Positions 45,384 through 55,264 of a stretch of 64,000 nucleotides of DNA are shown here, piece by piece. Source of the stretch: an uncultured Poribacteria bacterium. Lineage in GTDB: Bacteria; Poribacteria; WGA-4E; WGA-3G. Position 1 is the first letter of the stretch. Each line of letters starts with the position of its first letter. The stretch is from the NCBI GenBank assembly GCA_951828385.1, contig OX639973.1, forward strand, positions 2,040,470 through 2,104,469, read 5' to 3'. Both the position numbers and the translations under genes were made by a program. The notes beneath the pieces were generated by a model. That model made no database searches, was not told the DNA's origin, and saw nothing but the letters and a program-made list of their open reading frames with translations.

Positions 45384-45947
45384 ATGGACAGAATTCAAAA
45401 CTATATTTCACACCTTCAGGGTGTGTTAGAAAGACTTACACTGCCGGATGTCCGGCGGTCCATAGATGTTATTATGGAGGCATATTACGCCGAAAAACAA
45501 ATCTTTGTGATTGGCAACGGCGGAAGTGCCTCCACAGCCTCACACCTCGCCTGTGATTTGGGAAAAGGCACCAGCATCCCTGGGAAACCCCGTTTCCGAG
45601 TCATCAGTTTGACTGACAACGTCGCAACAATGAGTGCATGGTCGAACGATGTTTCCTATGAAGATGTCTTTGTTGAGCAACTAAAAAATCTTGTGAATCC
45701 CGAAGATGTCGTTATCGGTATCAGTGCAAGTGGAAACTCTGAGAATGTGATCCGCGCAATCCGGCACGCCAAAGACATAGGGTGCAAAACAATTGGGTGG
45801 AGCGGATTCGGCGGCGGCACCTTAGCAACGATTTGCGATGACAATGTGGTCGTAGACAGCAATCGCTATGGACCCGTTGAGGATGTCCATTTAATTCTCA
45901 ATCACGTCCTGCACGCATGGATTCAAGAAGAATTGACATCAACCTAA
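45384..45947 (+). CDS. gmhA: Phosphoheptose isomerase-like SIS-domain protein
   Basis: This 187-residue protein matches GmhA in length and motifs: NGGSASTASHLACDL, ISASGNSENVIRA and the end GPVEDVHLILNHVLHAWIQE. GmhA converts sedoheptulose 7-phosphate to D-glycero-D-manno-heptose 7-phosphate for lipopolysaccharide or other heptose glycans. No other heptose gene is nearby, so a related sugar-phosphate role cannot be excluded. It follows the radical SAM gene closely on the same strand. Confidence 0.8.
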   Translation: MDRIQNYISHLQGVLERLTLPDVRRSIDVIMEAYYAEKQIFVIGNGGSASTASHLACDLGKGTSIPGKPRFRVISLTDNVATMSAWSNDVSYEDVFVEQLKNLVNPEDVVIGISASGNSENVIRAIRHAKDIGCKTIGWSGFGGGTLATICDDNVVVDSNRYGPVEDVHLILNHVLHAWIQEELTST

Positions 45948-46093
45948 GCCAAAAATACAAATAAACCTTGACGTATGAGACGACCTTAAGATATAATGCA
46001 ATGAGTTATCAATCATTAAATTATTGCACAAAAAACACTTCTGGACTGAAAAAGGTAGAACCGGCAATCCAAACGACGAGTGAGGGTAATTTC

Positions 46094-47605
46094 ATGAGAC
46101 GCAAAACACACCTGCTGGCTTACGTACTCCTTTTAATCGGATGTCACTTCTTGAGTAGAAACTTACTCGCGCAGGACCCCGCGCTCGTTTATGTCGTAGA
46201 TATACGCAACGAGATCGGTAGCGGCCTCGGTACCTACATCAGTGAGGGTATTCAGCAAGCTGAGGAAGCCAGGGCGGATGTAATCGTTTTTGATGTCGAT
46301 ACACCGGGCGGCAGAGTTGACTCTGCCGTCAATATCATTCGCGCAATTCAAGAAACACAGATCCCAACGATCGCTTTTGTCAATCGGCAGGCGATCTCAG
46401 CAGGCGCAATGATCTCTATCGCTTGCAATCAGATCGTCATGACTTCAGGCGGCACTATCGGGGACTCCGCACCTGTGAATGTTCAAGGACAGGAAGTTGG
46501 TGAAAAAGCGATCTCCTACATCCAAGGAACCATTCGAGCAACCGCTGAACGTGAAAACCGGAACCCCGATATCGCCGAAGCTATGGTTGACAAAGAACTT
46601 GTGCTCGTTAAACTCAAAGATGGACAGATCATCAAGCTTCTACCCGAGGAATACGCAACGCGCGAAGAAGAAGGCGAAGAGATGGAGATCCTCTGTGCGC
46701 AAGGCAAATTGCTCACATTGTCCACACGGCAGGCGCTTGAATACGAGTTCGCTGATGCACAGGCAGAAACCCTCGCTGAATTATTGGCACAGTACGAGAT
46801 TGTTGAGGTTGCCGGAACCAAAATGCCTCTCACAGAAGAAGCTATCATGCAACGCCAGCGTGAATACGGCATTTCCCAAGTCAATCGCCTCAAAACGCTC
46901 TCCGATGCACGTGTTACTGAAGTGAGAACAACGCTCGCAGATAGGGTCGTTTTCTTTCTCACAAATCCTTTCATCAGTTCCCTTCTGCTTTCTTTAGGGA
47001 TTCTCGGTATCTTTATAGAGATTCGATCACCCGGTTTCGGTGTCCCCGGCTTCCTTGGGTTGCTCTGTGTAGGGCTCTTCTTTGGTGGACACATGCTGCT
47101 GAAAATCGGTGCCGAATGGGCCTTACTGCTCTTCCTTATCGGTGTAGGGTTAATAGTTTTGGAAATTTTTGTGATCCCGGGTTTCGGGGTCGCCGGAATC
47201 TTAGGCATTATAATGATGTTGGGGAGTGTCTTCTTTGTTTTTGACAAGGTCCATGAGTTCAGTACAGCTGTGCTGTGGCTCTCGATCTCTGTGATTTTGA
47301 CTTCTGCATTGGTAATCCTCGCCGCGTTTTTCTTACCTGAAACTCGCCTCTTCCAGAGGTTCGCACTCTCGACTGTCATGGATACTCAGATGGGATACCA
47401 CTCTTCAAGTGCCGAGGATTTTCAGGCGTATCTTGGACAATCGGGGACCGCCTTAACACCGCTACGGCCCTCAGGGACAGCGCGAATCGGTGATAAAAGG
47501 GTAGATGTTGTTACCGTCGGTGATTTCATTTCACAGAATAGTAGTGTCAAAGTTGTTGAGGTTGAAGGTCCTAAAATTTTCGTGGAAGCAGTTGAGGATG
47601 ATTAA
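46094..47605 (+). CDS. nfeD: Long-form NfeD membrane protease
   Basis: The start at 46094 has GAGGG 7 bases upstream and opens a signal sequence (MRRKTHLLAYVLLLIG). The frame extends to 45968 without support. The 503-residue protein has a ClpP-like serine protease domain (VIVFDVDTPGGRVDSA, nucleophile Ser102 in QAISAGAMI, SGGTIGDSAPV). A block of membrane helices near residues 285-405 follows, then a C-terminal OB-fold NfeD domain (GQSGTALTPLRPSGTARIG). NfeD proteases cleave membrane proteins and work with flotillin-like proteins, which lie two genes downstream. Confidence 0.9.
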   Translation: MRRKTHLLAYVLLLIGCHFLSRNLLAQDPALVYVVDIRNEIGSGLGTYISEGIQQAEEARADVIVFDVDTPGGRVDSAVNIIRAIQETQIPTIAFVNRQAISAGAMISIACNQIVMTSGGTIGDSAPVNVQGQEVGEKAISYIQGTIRATAERENRNPDIAEAMVDKELVLVKLKDGQIIKLLPEEYATREEEGEEMEILCAQGKLLTLSTRQALEYEFADAQAETLAELLAQYEIVEVAGTKMPLTEEAIMQRQREYGISQVNRLKTLSDARVTEVRTTLADRVVFFLTNPFISSLLLSLGILGIFIEIRSPGFGVPGFLGLLCVGLFFGGHMLLKIGAEWALLLFLIGVGLIVLEIFVIPGFGVAGILGIIMMLGSVFFVFDKVHEFSTAVLWLSISVILTSALVILAAFFLPETRLFQRFALSTVMDTQMGYHSSSAEDFQAYLGQSGTALTPLRPSGTARIGDKRVDVVTVGDFISQNSSVKVVEVEGPKIFVEAVEDD

Positions 47606-47643
47606 TTTCGTTGGGAGTGCTTGATGCGTTTGGAGGGACAACT

Positions 47644-48126
47644 ATGTGGTTTCTAATTTTTCTCATCAGTTTTGGGATCTTATTGGTATTTATCGAACTG
47701 TTGATTCTTCCAGGATTTGGTGCGGCAGGCATACCGGGAGCACTACTTGTACTAATAGGCTTCGGGGTCGCATGGTCGCAATTCGGTTGGCAGACCGCGC
47801 TAACTTCTACGGGGATAACGCTCGTACTGGTCATTCCGTTGGCAATCATCGGGCTGTCCGTGTTGCGGAGAACGTCTGTCGGTAAAGCCTTTATCTTGAG
47901 CACCGCGCAAAACAAAGAGGAAGGGTTCCACGCACCCCCGTCAGAATTGGCGAGTCTGGTTGGGAAATCCGGGAAGGCGCTCACGCCCTTGCGCCCCGCC
48001 GGTGCAGCCTTAATCAGCGGACATCGCGTCGATATTGTCACGCAAGGTGAATTTGTCGCACCAGAAACTGATATTGAAGTGATCTTTGTAGAAGGAAGTC
48101 GTGTCGTCGTTCGTAGTTTACAATAG
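47644..48126 (+). CDS. Short-form NfeD protein
   Basis: The ATG at 47644 has GGAGGG 6 bases upstream. A TTG at 47611 is less likely. The 160-residue protein has two or three membrane helices (MWFLIFLISFGILLVFIELL, then TSTGITLVLVIPLAIIGLSV) and an OB-fold domain with GKSGKALTPLRPAGAALISG. That lines up with the C-terminus of the long NfeD just upstream, suggesting duplication of the C-terminal half. It sits between the protease and floA as in the yqeZ-yqfA type of operon. Confidence 0.87.
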   Translation: MWFLIFLISFGILLVFIELLILPGFGAAGIPGALLVLIGFGVAWSQFGWQTALTSTGITLVLVIPLAIIGLSVLRRTSVGKAFILSTAQNKEEGFHAPPSELASLVGKSGKALTPLRPAGAALISGHRVDIVTQGEFVAPETDIEVIFVEGSRVVVRSLQ

Positions 48127-48284
48127 AGTGGTTATCAGTTATGCGGAGTCGGTTTGCCTCGCAGTGAGAGTTGGTATCTTGTGATGTCAAAGTTCCTCTG
48201 GAGTCTACAATAAAACTGAATACCACAGCAAAGTTACTGAAAACTGACAACTGAAAACTGACAACTATTCGTAGGAGGCAGATA

Positions 48285-49181
48285 ATGGATCTATTTACAG
48301 GGGGAATCGCCCTTGTCGCTTTAATTGTTATTATCACGTTCTTTTGGTTCGTTCCTGTTGGACTTTGGATCGCCGCTGTCGCAGCGGGTGTCCCGCTCCG
48401 AATTTTTGACTTGATCGGCATGCGCCTCAGACGCGTAAATCCAAATGTTATTGTCAAAGCTTTAATCAGTGTCCACAAGGCAGGATTGAAAGTATCAACT
48501 TCCGAATTAGAGGCACATTACCTTGCCAGTGGTAACGTCCTGAATGTTGCCAGCGCTCTCATCGCAGCAGACAAAGCGAGGATTGAACTCAATTTTCAAC
48601 GCTCCGCCGCTATAGATTTGGCGGGACGCGACGTCTTTGAGGCTGTTCAGGTGAGTGTTAATCCGCGCGTGATTACCACCCCTCGTATCAGTGCCCTCGC
48701 TTTGGATGGCGTCGAATTGATTGCCACCGTCCGGATCACTGTGCGTACAAACATCAATCGGCTCGTTGGGGGTGCCGGTGAGGAGACGATCATCGCACGG
48801 GTCGGTGAAGGCATTATCAGCGCAATCGGTGCCTCTGAAACCTACGAAGATGTACTTGAAAACCCAGACATCATCTCGAAAACTGTACTCGACCGCGGAC
48901 TTGATGCCGGAACCGCTTTTGAAATCCTTTCTATCGATATTGCGGATGTCAATGTTGGCAAAAATATCGGGGCAGAACTTCAAGCGGAACAAGCCGAAGC
49001 TGATCTCGTTGTCGCACAAGCGAAGGCAGAAGAACGTCGCGCAATGGCGGTTGCTCGGAAACAACAGATGACCGCAAGCGTTCAGGAGATGCGCGCAAAG
49101 GTCGTTGAAGCTGAAGCGGAGGTCCCCCGCTCCCTCGCAAACGCATTCCGTGAAGGCAACTTAAACATTACTGAGCAGTAA
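48285..49181 (+). CDS. floA: Flotillin-like protein FloA
   Basis: This 298-residue protein has one N-terminal membrane hairpin ([20 protein letters not shown]). Typical FloA signatures are [57 protein letters not shown] and a C-terminal Ala/Glu-rich coiled coil ([20 protein letters not shown]). FloA organises membrane microdomains and stabilises membrane complexes. GGAGG is 6 bases before the ATG. A second FloA gene follows 56 bases later. Confidence 0.92.
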   Translation: MDLFTGGIALVALIVIITFFWFVPVGLWIAAVAAGVPLRIFDLIGMRLRRVNPNVIVKALISVHKAGLKVSTSELEAHYLASGNVLNVASALIAADKARIELNFQRSAAIDLAGRDVFEAVQVSVNPRVITTPRISALALDGVELIATVRITVRTNINRLVGGAGEETIIARVGEGIISAIGASETYEDVLENPDIISKTVLDRGLDAGTAFEILSIDIADVNVGKNIGAELQAEQAEADLVVAQAKAEERRAMAVARKQQMTASVQEMRAKVVEAEAEVPRSLANAFREGNLNITEQ

Positions 49182-49237
49182 CTTACTGCTATACGCGCGA
49201 TCCGGCGATCGCGCACTCTCAATGGAGAAGAGGAAAT

Positions 49238-50272
49238 ATGACACCAACAATTGTTGCAATTATCGCTGTTTTGATACTCCTGTTCCTAATTATTATCAGT
49301 TGGCTCGTGCCAGTTGGGTTGTGGATTACCGCCATTGCAGCAGGCGTTAAAGTCGGAATCTTTGATCTCGTTGCAATGCGCTTACGGCGGGTCCCACCCG
49401 CTGGAATTGTGGAACCACAGATTAACGCTACCAAGGCGGGGCTAAGTCTATCTCTTGATGACCTTGAAGCACATTTTCTTGCTGGCGGACGCGTCGCAAG
49501 TGTTGTCGCAGCACTTATTGCAGCTGACAAAGCGAGCATTGATCTCGGTTTCGCACAAGCCGCCGCAATCGACCTCGCAGGGAGGGATGTCTTGCAAGCC
49601 GTCCAGGTCAGTGTTACGCCGGAGATTATCGATATACCCAGTACAGATGATGCCAATAGTGGCATCACTGCTGTTGCTCGCGACGGCATCCAGTTAATTG
49701 TTAAAGCGCGCGTTACGGTCCGAGCGGATATTGACAGACTCGTCGGTGGTGCTACCGAAGATACCATCCGCGCAAGGGTCGGTGAGGGAATTATCACTAC
49801 GATCGGTTCATCCGGAAGCCACAAGCAAGTTTTAGAAAACCCAGTCCGAATTTCAGAGACAGTCCTCGCTAAAGGTTTAGCCGCTGGAACCGCATTTGAG
49901 ATTCTCTCTATTGATATAGCTGATATAAATGTCGGCGAAAACGTCGGCGCTAAATTACAGACCGACCAAGCCGAAGCGGAACTCAAGATCGCACGCGCGA
50001 AGGCGGAAGAACAACGCGCACGCGCACAAGCCGAAGAGGAAGAGAATAAGGCACTCGTTGAAGAGATGACAATCAAACTCATTGAGGCTGACGCTGAAGT
50101 ACCGCTCGCGATTGCCGACACCCTTACCTCCGAAAGAATGAGCGTCATGGATTATTATGAACTCCGGAATATTCTCGCGGATACGGAGATGCGTCAGTCC
50201 ATCGCTACACCCGTTGGTGAAGGACAAGATATAGACACAACGCGTTCTTCGCACTCACTCGGGCTTTCATAG
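49238..50272 (+). CDS. floA: Second flotillin-like protein FloA
   Basis: This 344-residue paralogue of the preceding gene shares [58 protein letters not shown] and the charged coiled coil. It has a 7-residue insertion near [14 protein letters not shown] and a longer C-terminal tail with [20 protein letters not shown], which the first copy lacks. The tail resembles the usual FloA C-terminus, so this may be the more ancestral-type copy. The two could form mixed oligomers. Confidence 0.91.
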   Translation: MTPTIVAIIAVLILLFLIIISWLVPVGLWITAIAAGVKVGIFDLVAMRLRRVPPAGIVEPQINATKAGLSLSLDDLEAHFLAGGRVASVVAALIAADKASIDLGFAQAAAIDLAGRDVLQAVQVSVTPEIIDIPSTDDANSGITAVARDGIQLIVKARVTVRADIDRLVGGATEDTIRARVGEGIITTIGSSGSHKQVLENPVRISETVLAKGLAAGTAFEILSIDIADINVGENVGAKLQTDQAEAELKIARAKAEEQRARAQAEEEENKALVEEMTIKLIEADAEVPLAIADTLTSERMSVMDYYELRNILADTEMRQSIATPVGEGQDIDTTRSSHSLGLS

Positions 50273-50348
50273 TAGGCATTGCAGCAAAGGAGTAGGCATG
50301 CTCCGTCATGCCCTTCACACATAACACCGGCCCCTAAAGGAGAAAACG

Positions 50349-50813
50349 ATGGAAAATATCGTCGAATTGGCCGTGATGGCAGTCATCGTAATTCTGTCGC
50401 TCGTCGTGCGCTACTCGCGTCAACGGAAGGCACAACAACAGAATGCTGAAAGAAGAGTGGAGGAAAATACGCTTGCTGAGAGTGACAGTGAAGCAGCACC
50501 ACCCCCTTTCATGGAAGATTTTCCGTTTGCAACCGAGTTAGAGCAGATGATGACGCAAGAGGACGAAGACGAAACGGAAGCGGTGCCCGCGGCTTCTGAA
50601 GAACCGGAACCGCCTACACCACAAGAGCCGGCTCAGCCTGTTGAGAGTCCACAACCGCCGCGAGTACCTGTGGAATCTCCAGCCGGAATCCGATCTGTCC
50701 CTGCTACGTCACTGCTGGATTTGTCGCCCCAAACATTTCGTCAAGGGATCATTCTCAAAGAAATCCTTGAGCGTCCCGGATCGCGACGAACGAGGCGGAG
50801 GCGGAACAGATAG
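50349..50813 (+). CDS. Small single-pass membrane protein in the nfeD-floA cluster
   Basis: This 154-residue protein has one N-terminal membrane helix (IVELAVMAVIVILSLVVRYS), then a basic stretch and a long acidic, proline-rich region (EEPEPPTPQEPAQPVESPQP). It closes with a short ordered piece, FRQGIILKEILERPGSRR, ending in RTRRRRNR. AAGGAG lies 6 bases before the ATG. I do not recognise a named family. Position and strand suggest work with FloA at the membrane, and the C-terminal helix may be a docking peptide. Confidence 0.75.
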   Translation: MENIVELAVMAVIVILSLVVRYSRQRKAQQQNAERRVEENTLAESDSEAAPPPFMEDFPFATELEQMMTQEDEDETEAVPAASEEPEPPTPQEPAQPVESPQPPRVPVESPAGIRSVPATSLLDLSPQTFRQGIILKEILERPGSRRTRRRRNR

Positions 50814-50889
50814 GTACGTTTACACGTGCTGACGAAACTGCTGCACGCCTATTCTGAAGGACACGCTCCGTTCAGGCACATCTACTTAT

Positions 50890-53034
50890 ATGGAAACCCG
50901 CCTCTTTTACAAAATTGCCGTTATTACCTCAGTTTTTCTGCTGTTTATCGGCTGTTCGCGCCGCCAAAAAATTACAGAGCAGCAGACACCTTTCCACACT
51001 GAGATTCCCTCTTATACTCGGCATCTCAACGGATTCAAAATCTGTCTGGACCCAGGACACGGCGGACAAAAACACATCTCCGATTACAAACGCGGTCCCA
51101 CAGGCGTTCGTGAGGCGGATGTCAATTTACAGGTCGCCCTTCACTTAAGGAACATGTTGCAAGAAGTTGGCGCGACTGTCGTCATGACGCGTGTTGATGA
51201 TTCTTACGTGAGTCTGCCGACACGCAGTCAAATTGCCAACGAAAGTGGTGCCCATTTTTTTATCTCACTTCACCATAACGGCATTGACAACCCAGACACG
51301 AACTACACTTCTACATGGTATCACGGTGACGCGGACGACTCGCGCCAAAGTCTTGACCTCGCTCGATATGTGCAACAGGGGGTCTCAGACGCACTGCGAT
51401 TACCTTATTCACCAGCGACAGGCCTCTTTTCGGATAAGTTGGTAGCAGCTTCTGGCTTTGGCGTTTTGCGACTAACGAAATGTCCAGCCGTCTTATGTGA
51501 GGCTTCTTTTCTCTCAAACCCGGAGGAAGAGGCGCGGCTGAAAAAGGACGACTATCTCAGAAAAGAGGCTTACGGCTATTTTCTCGGTCTCGCACGCTAT
51601 GTTGCTGCTGGGTTTCCGAAGGGCATTTTAGTAGAGCCGCAACCGGAAACTGTTATTCAGACCAGAACGCCACGACTTCAAATTCAGGTTATGGATGGAC
51701 TCCACCAACGCGGCGCGTGGATGCTCAAACGACAGCAGGTTTTCACCGACGCTATCCGAATTAAAGTTGATGGCATAAGCGTACCGTATCACTATAATCG
51801 TGATACGGATATGATCACGGTCGCTATTGAAGAACCGCTCGCAAACGGTACCCATTTTGTCGAAACTGAATTAGTGAACTATTATGGAAATCATAGTTTG
51901 CCTTCGCAACAGTGGTTCAAAGTCGCACCCGCAGCAGTAGAACTTCGCCTTAACGCTTGGACGGATACACTTCCCGCTGACGCTAAAAGTTACGTCGGTA
52001 TTTCTGTAACCGCGTTTGACGCTGACGGAACACCCATCGCTGATGGCGAACCGATCTACATGCAAACGTCAAACGGGACATTGGCAGAGACCCTTCAATT
52101 ATCAAAGCGCGGTTCATCGAACTTCTATCTCTATGCACCTAATACACCCGGAACAGCAACCGTAGAAGCCTCTTACGGTGAGAAACGCGCATCGCTAACG
52201 ATTCACTTTACAGACACAGACACCGCCATTGTACAGGGACAAATCTCTGACGCAGCCTCCGGAAAACCGCTGCAGGATGTACAATTGCAGGCGGATCCAG
52301 GGATAACCGCAACCACAGATACCAACGGACATTTCTTCATCACAACCGATTCTACGTCGAAACCTCCAATCAAAACGACCCTACGCATTTCCAAGGTGGG
52401 CTACTATCCCCACAAACGCAACATTGACATTACCCCGAATCTGGCAACGGTTGCGCATACCAAACTGCGTCCTATTGCGGGTGGCGTGTTCGCATCAACC
52501 CTCATCATTCTTGATTCACGGGGCGATACGCCTACCACGCAGAAATTGATCGAAACTTTACAAGAGTTACTGGAACTATCTGGCGCGAAAGTCTATAACA
52601 TTCATACCCTCGGACAGAAATCGACGCTAAAGAAGCGGATAGAGACAATTAACGCTATCGCGGGTAGAGGATTTTATCTGCAAATTAATCACGCACCACA
52701 AGCTAAAGATGAACCTCCTATTGTTGCAGCGCACTACCGAGGCAATCAAGGGACGGAAACATTTCTAAAACGGATACTCGAACAGTTCAACAATACACTT
52801 TATGAGACCCCGATCATCACAGTTCAAGACCGGACAACTCCTGAAATCCAGCAGACGAACAAAATGGCCATGACCCTTGAAATCCGATCCTTAAATCGGC
52901 AAAACGCTTCCGCTGTAGAGGAAGCACATGCCATCTTTTTCGGCGCATGGACTTTCCTAAAAGCAGATGGAGACATTGATGCGGAAGAACGCAAGCGTTT
53001 CCTAACGTACTTAGAAGAAAGACAACAGGAGTAG
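50890..53034 (+). CDS. Lipoprotein N-acetylmuramoyl-L-alanine amidase with added C-terminal domains
   Basis: This 714-residue protein has a lipobox LFIGC (Cys22). Its Amidase_3 domain (about residues 48-240) shows zinc ligands in DPGHGG (His57), READVN (Glu) and SLHHN (His), plus the catalytic Glu in CEASFLSNPEEE. It cleaves the amide between muramic acid and the stem peptide. After about residue 340 come Ig-like and carboxypeptidase-regulatory-like beta domains (VQGQISDAASGKPLQDVQLQ). A last domain of about 170 residues reads like a second, degenerate amidase fold (LIILDSRGDTPTTQKLIETL). No clear Shine-Dalgarno is seen. Confidence 0.86.
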   Translation: METRLFYKIAVITSVFLLFIGCSRRQKITEQQTPFHTEIPSYTRHLNGFKICLDPGHGGQKHISDYKRGPTGVREADVNLQVALHLRNMLQEVGATVVMTRVDDSYVSLPTRSQIANESGAHFFISLHHNGIDNPDTNYTSTWYHGDADDSRQSLDLARYVQQGVSDALRLPYSPATGLFSDKLVAASGFGVLRLTKCPAVLCEASFLSNPEEEARLKKDDYLRKEAYGYFLGLARYVAAGFPKGILVEPQPETVIQTRTPRLQIQVMDGLHQRGAWMLKRQQVFTDAIRIKVDGISVPYHYNRDTDMITVAIEEPLANGTHFVETELVNYYGNHSLPSQQWFKVAPAAVELRLNAWTDTLPADAKSYVGISVTAFDADGTPIADGEPIYMQTSNGTLAETLQLSKRGSSNFYLYAPNTPGTATVEASYGEKRASLTIHFTDTDTAIVQGQISDAASGKPLQDVQLQADPGITATTDTNGHFFITTDSTSKPPIKTTLRISKVGYYPHKRNIDITPNLATVAHTKLRPIAGGVFASTLIILDSRGDTPTTQKLIETLQELLELSGAKVYNIHTLGQKSTLKKRIETINAIAGRGFYLQINHAPQAKDEPPIVAAHYRGNQGTETFLKRILEQFNNTLYETPIITVQDRTTPEIQQTNKMAMTLEIRSLNRQNASAVEEAHAIFFGAWTFLKADGDIDAEERKRFLTYLEERQQE

Positions 53035-53106
53035 GCACACTTCTTAACTACAAACAGATATACTTTGGAAAAGCGCGTGTTTCTCAAAGGCAGTATAGTT
53101 CGTAGG

Positions 53107-53124
53107 AGCGCAATTTATTGCGCT
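53107..53124. repeat. Perfect 8-bp hairpin AGCGCAAT/ATTGCGCT
   Basis: The loop is TT. It is preceded by GTTCGTAGG, the same opening as the repeats at 32155 and 43274, so it belongs to that family. Confidence 0.55.
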
Positions 53125-53158
53125 TGGCGTAAGTTCTGTATCACTGGTTGGAAATAAC

Positions 53159-54154
53159 ATGAATATTGTTTCTCGAATTACAAATCTTCAACTCAAACAT
53201 CCGTTCAAGATTGCACGTCGGGCAACAGATGCCTATCGGCAAGTAATCTCAGTAGAGATTGATGGCGGCATCGGTGAAACGGCACCCGCACGATTTTACA
53301 GTGAAACCGTTGAGACGGTCAGTGTTGCATTAGAAACTATTGCCCCAACACTGCCTAACAACCTTGATGCAATCCATGATGTGATGGCGACTGTTGAAAC
53401 GCTGATCGGCGGCAACTACGCAGCAAAATCCGCTATTGATATGGCACTACACGACCGACTCGGTAAAAAAATCGGCGTTCCCCTCTACCAACTCTGGGGA
53501 CTCAACCCACAGAAAACGCCTTGCACGTCGTTTACCATCGGGCTTGATGAGCCTGAAGTGATGGCAGAGAAAGTCCGAAACGCTGAAGCGTATCCGATCC
53601 TAAAGATCAAACTCGGTACCCCTCGCGATATTGAGATAATCGCGACACTCCGCGGCGTGACAGATAAGCCTATCTACGTCGATGCAAATACAGCCTGGAC
53701 ACCGAAAGAGGCTGTCCGCAAGATTCGCGAACTTGCCGAACATGGCGTTGAACTGATTGAACAGCCGACAAAGCCTAATGATCTGGCTGGACTCAAATTT
53801 GTCCGAGACAACTCGGAATTGCCAATCATTGCCGATGAAAGTGTCAAACGTGCAAGTGATATTCCTGCACTTGCTGAATGCGTTGACGGTATCAACATCA
53901 AACTCGTCAAGTGTGGCGGGCTGCTTGAAGCACATCGGATAATACACGTCGCTCGCGCACACGGCTTACTCGTTATGATCGGTTGTATGATAGAGAGTTC
54001 GCTCGGCATCACCGCCGCTGCGCACTTAACACCGCTCGTAGACTACGCCGATCTCGACGGCAACCTGCTCATCACAAACGACCCGTACACCGGTGTAACC
54101 CTTAATAACGGTAAACTAATCCTACCAGAACACCCCGGCATCGGGGTTATGTAA
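53159..54154 (+). CDS. Dipeptide epimerase (enolase superfamily)
   Basis: This 331-residue protein has the muconate-lactonizing barrel motifs: LKIKLG with the catalytic Lys pair, VDANTAW, LIEQPTKP and ADESVK as metal ligands, and INIKLVKCGG with the second catalytic Lys. The closing MIESSLGITAAAHL is typical of L-Ala-D/L-Glu epimerases. These recycle the murein dipeptide released after amidase action, and an amidase gene lies immediately upstream. The exact dipeptide specificity cannot be told from sequence. Confidence 0.87.
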   Translation: MNIVSRITNLQLKHPFKIARRATDAYRQVISVEIDGGIGETAPARFYSETVETVSVALETIAPTLPNNLDAIHDVMATVETLIGGNYAAKSAIDMALHDRLGKKIGVPLYQLWGLNPQKTPCTSFTIGLDEPEVMAEKVRNAEAYPILKIKLGTPRDIEIIATLRGVTDKPIYVDANTAWTPKEAVRKIRELAEHGVELIEQPTKPNDLAGLKFVRDNSELPIIADESVKRASDIPALAECVDGINIKLVKCGGLLEAHRIIHVARAHGLLVMIGCMIESSLGITAAAHLTPLVDYADLDGNLLITNDPYTGVTLNNGKLILPEHPGIGVM

Positions 54155-54211
54155 GAAGTGTTCTTTCAGCACTATATACTCAACTGCTAAACAAAATGGA
54201 GAAATTCAAAA

Positions 54212-54925
54212 ATGGCAAAACAGAACCGAAACGTCCTCATCACAGGCGGCACCGGTATATTAGGCAGTGCCGTCACCAAAGCATATCTCTCGCAAGGCGA
54301 CACCGTTGCTGTCACCTACCTATTTGAAGACGAGGTCGAACGTTTCAAAGCGTACAACCCTGAACTCAGCGAAGATGTTACCTTCCTGTTTGCGAATGTT
54401 ACCGAAGAAGCCGAGGTTCAGAAGACTATAGAGGAATTCATATCCAAATTTGGATCGTTGGATGTCTTGATAAATATTGTCGGCGGCTTTGTCGGAGGGA
54501 TACCAACGGCGGAACTTGAAGAGGATAGGTGGGACTTCATGATGAACCTCAACCTCAAATCGGTTTTCCTCTGCTGCAAGACGGCCATTCCGCACATGAC
54601 CGCGCAGGGTTACGGGAAGATCATTAACGTCTCCGCACGCGCCGGTTTAAAAGGCGAAGCGGGTTTGAGTGCCTATTGTGTCTCCAAAGGAGGTGTCCGC
54701 ACCTTGACCGAGTCGTTAGCCGCTGAAGTGATGGATTCAGGCGTAAATGTCAACGCCATTATGCCGAGCATTATGGACACCCCTGCCAACCGAGAATCCA
54801 TGCCGGACGAAGAACATGATCGGTGGGTAGCCCCCGCTGATGTCGCCAAAGTGATATGTTTCCTCACTTCCGATGACGCAACCATCATCAACGGCGCTGC
54901 CATCCCCGTTTACGGCAGAGCCTAA
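54212..54925 (+). CDS. Short-chain dehydrogenase/reductase
   Basis: This 237-residue classical SDR shows the cofactor loop TGGTGILGSA, NIVGGFVGG, the active-site Ser in INVSARAG and YCVSKGG (Tyr-x3-Lys). The end reads NGAAIPVYGRA as in 3-oxoacyl-ACP reductase-like members. It oxidises or reduces an alcohol/ketone pair with NAD(P). The substrate is unknown. GGAG lies about 10 bases before the ATG. A terminator follows. Confidence 0.87.
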   Translation: MAKQNRNVLITGGTGILGSAVTKAYLSQGDTVAVTYLFEDEVERFKAYNPELSEDVTFLFANVTEEAEVQKTIEEFISKFGSLDVLINIVGGFVGGIPTAELEEDRWDFMMNLNLKSVFLCCKTAIPHMTAQGYGKIINVSARAGLKGEAGLSAYCVSKGGVRTLTESLAAEVMDSGVNVNAIMPSIMDTPANRESMPDEEHDRWVAPADVAKVICFLTSDDATIINGAAIPVYGRA

Positions 54926-54942
54926 CCCATTGACCTTCTGCA

Positions 54943-54970
54943 CGGGCGGACTTCAATATCCGCCCGTTTC
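54943..54970 (+). terminator. Terminator after the SDR gene
   Basis: CGGGCGGA and TCCGCCCG form an 8-bp stem with an 8-base loop, followed by TTTC. A second stem (AGGGCGATT 54985-54993 with AATCGCCCT 55017-55025) lies just beyond. The rest of the 339-base gap to 55265 shows nothing else clear. Confidence 0.65.
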
Positions 54971-55264
54971 ATAACCATTATGATAGGGCGATTTGCTTTC
55001 GGTTTGTTCCAAGTTGAATCGCCCTTTCATAAAGTTCGTTGAATGCCTACGATTTTGGATAGACACACAAAATAAAAAAACAGCATTTTAAACCTCCCAA
55101 AAAATCCAACGTCTTATTAAATGTATAGGTTTTAAATGTGCCTTTTTCATGCTCTTGGCGCATTACAGGCACAACTACAAATAGACGTGCCTGAACGACT
55201 TTATCTCACACTTGACAAACCAACTAAACCCAACGCTTAAACATATAACAAAAGGAGATATTCC

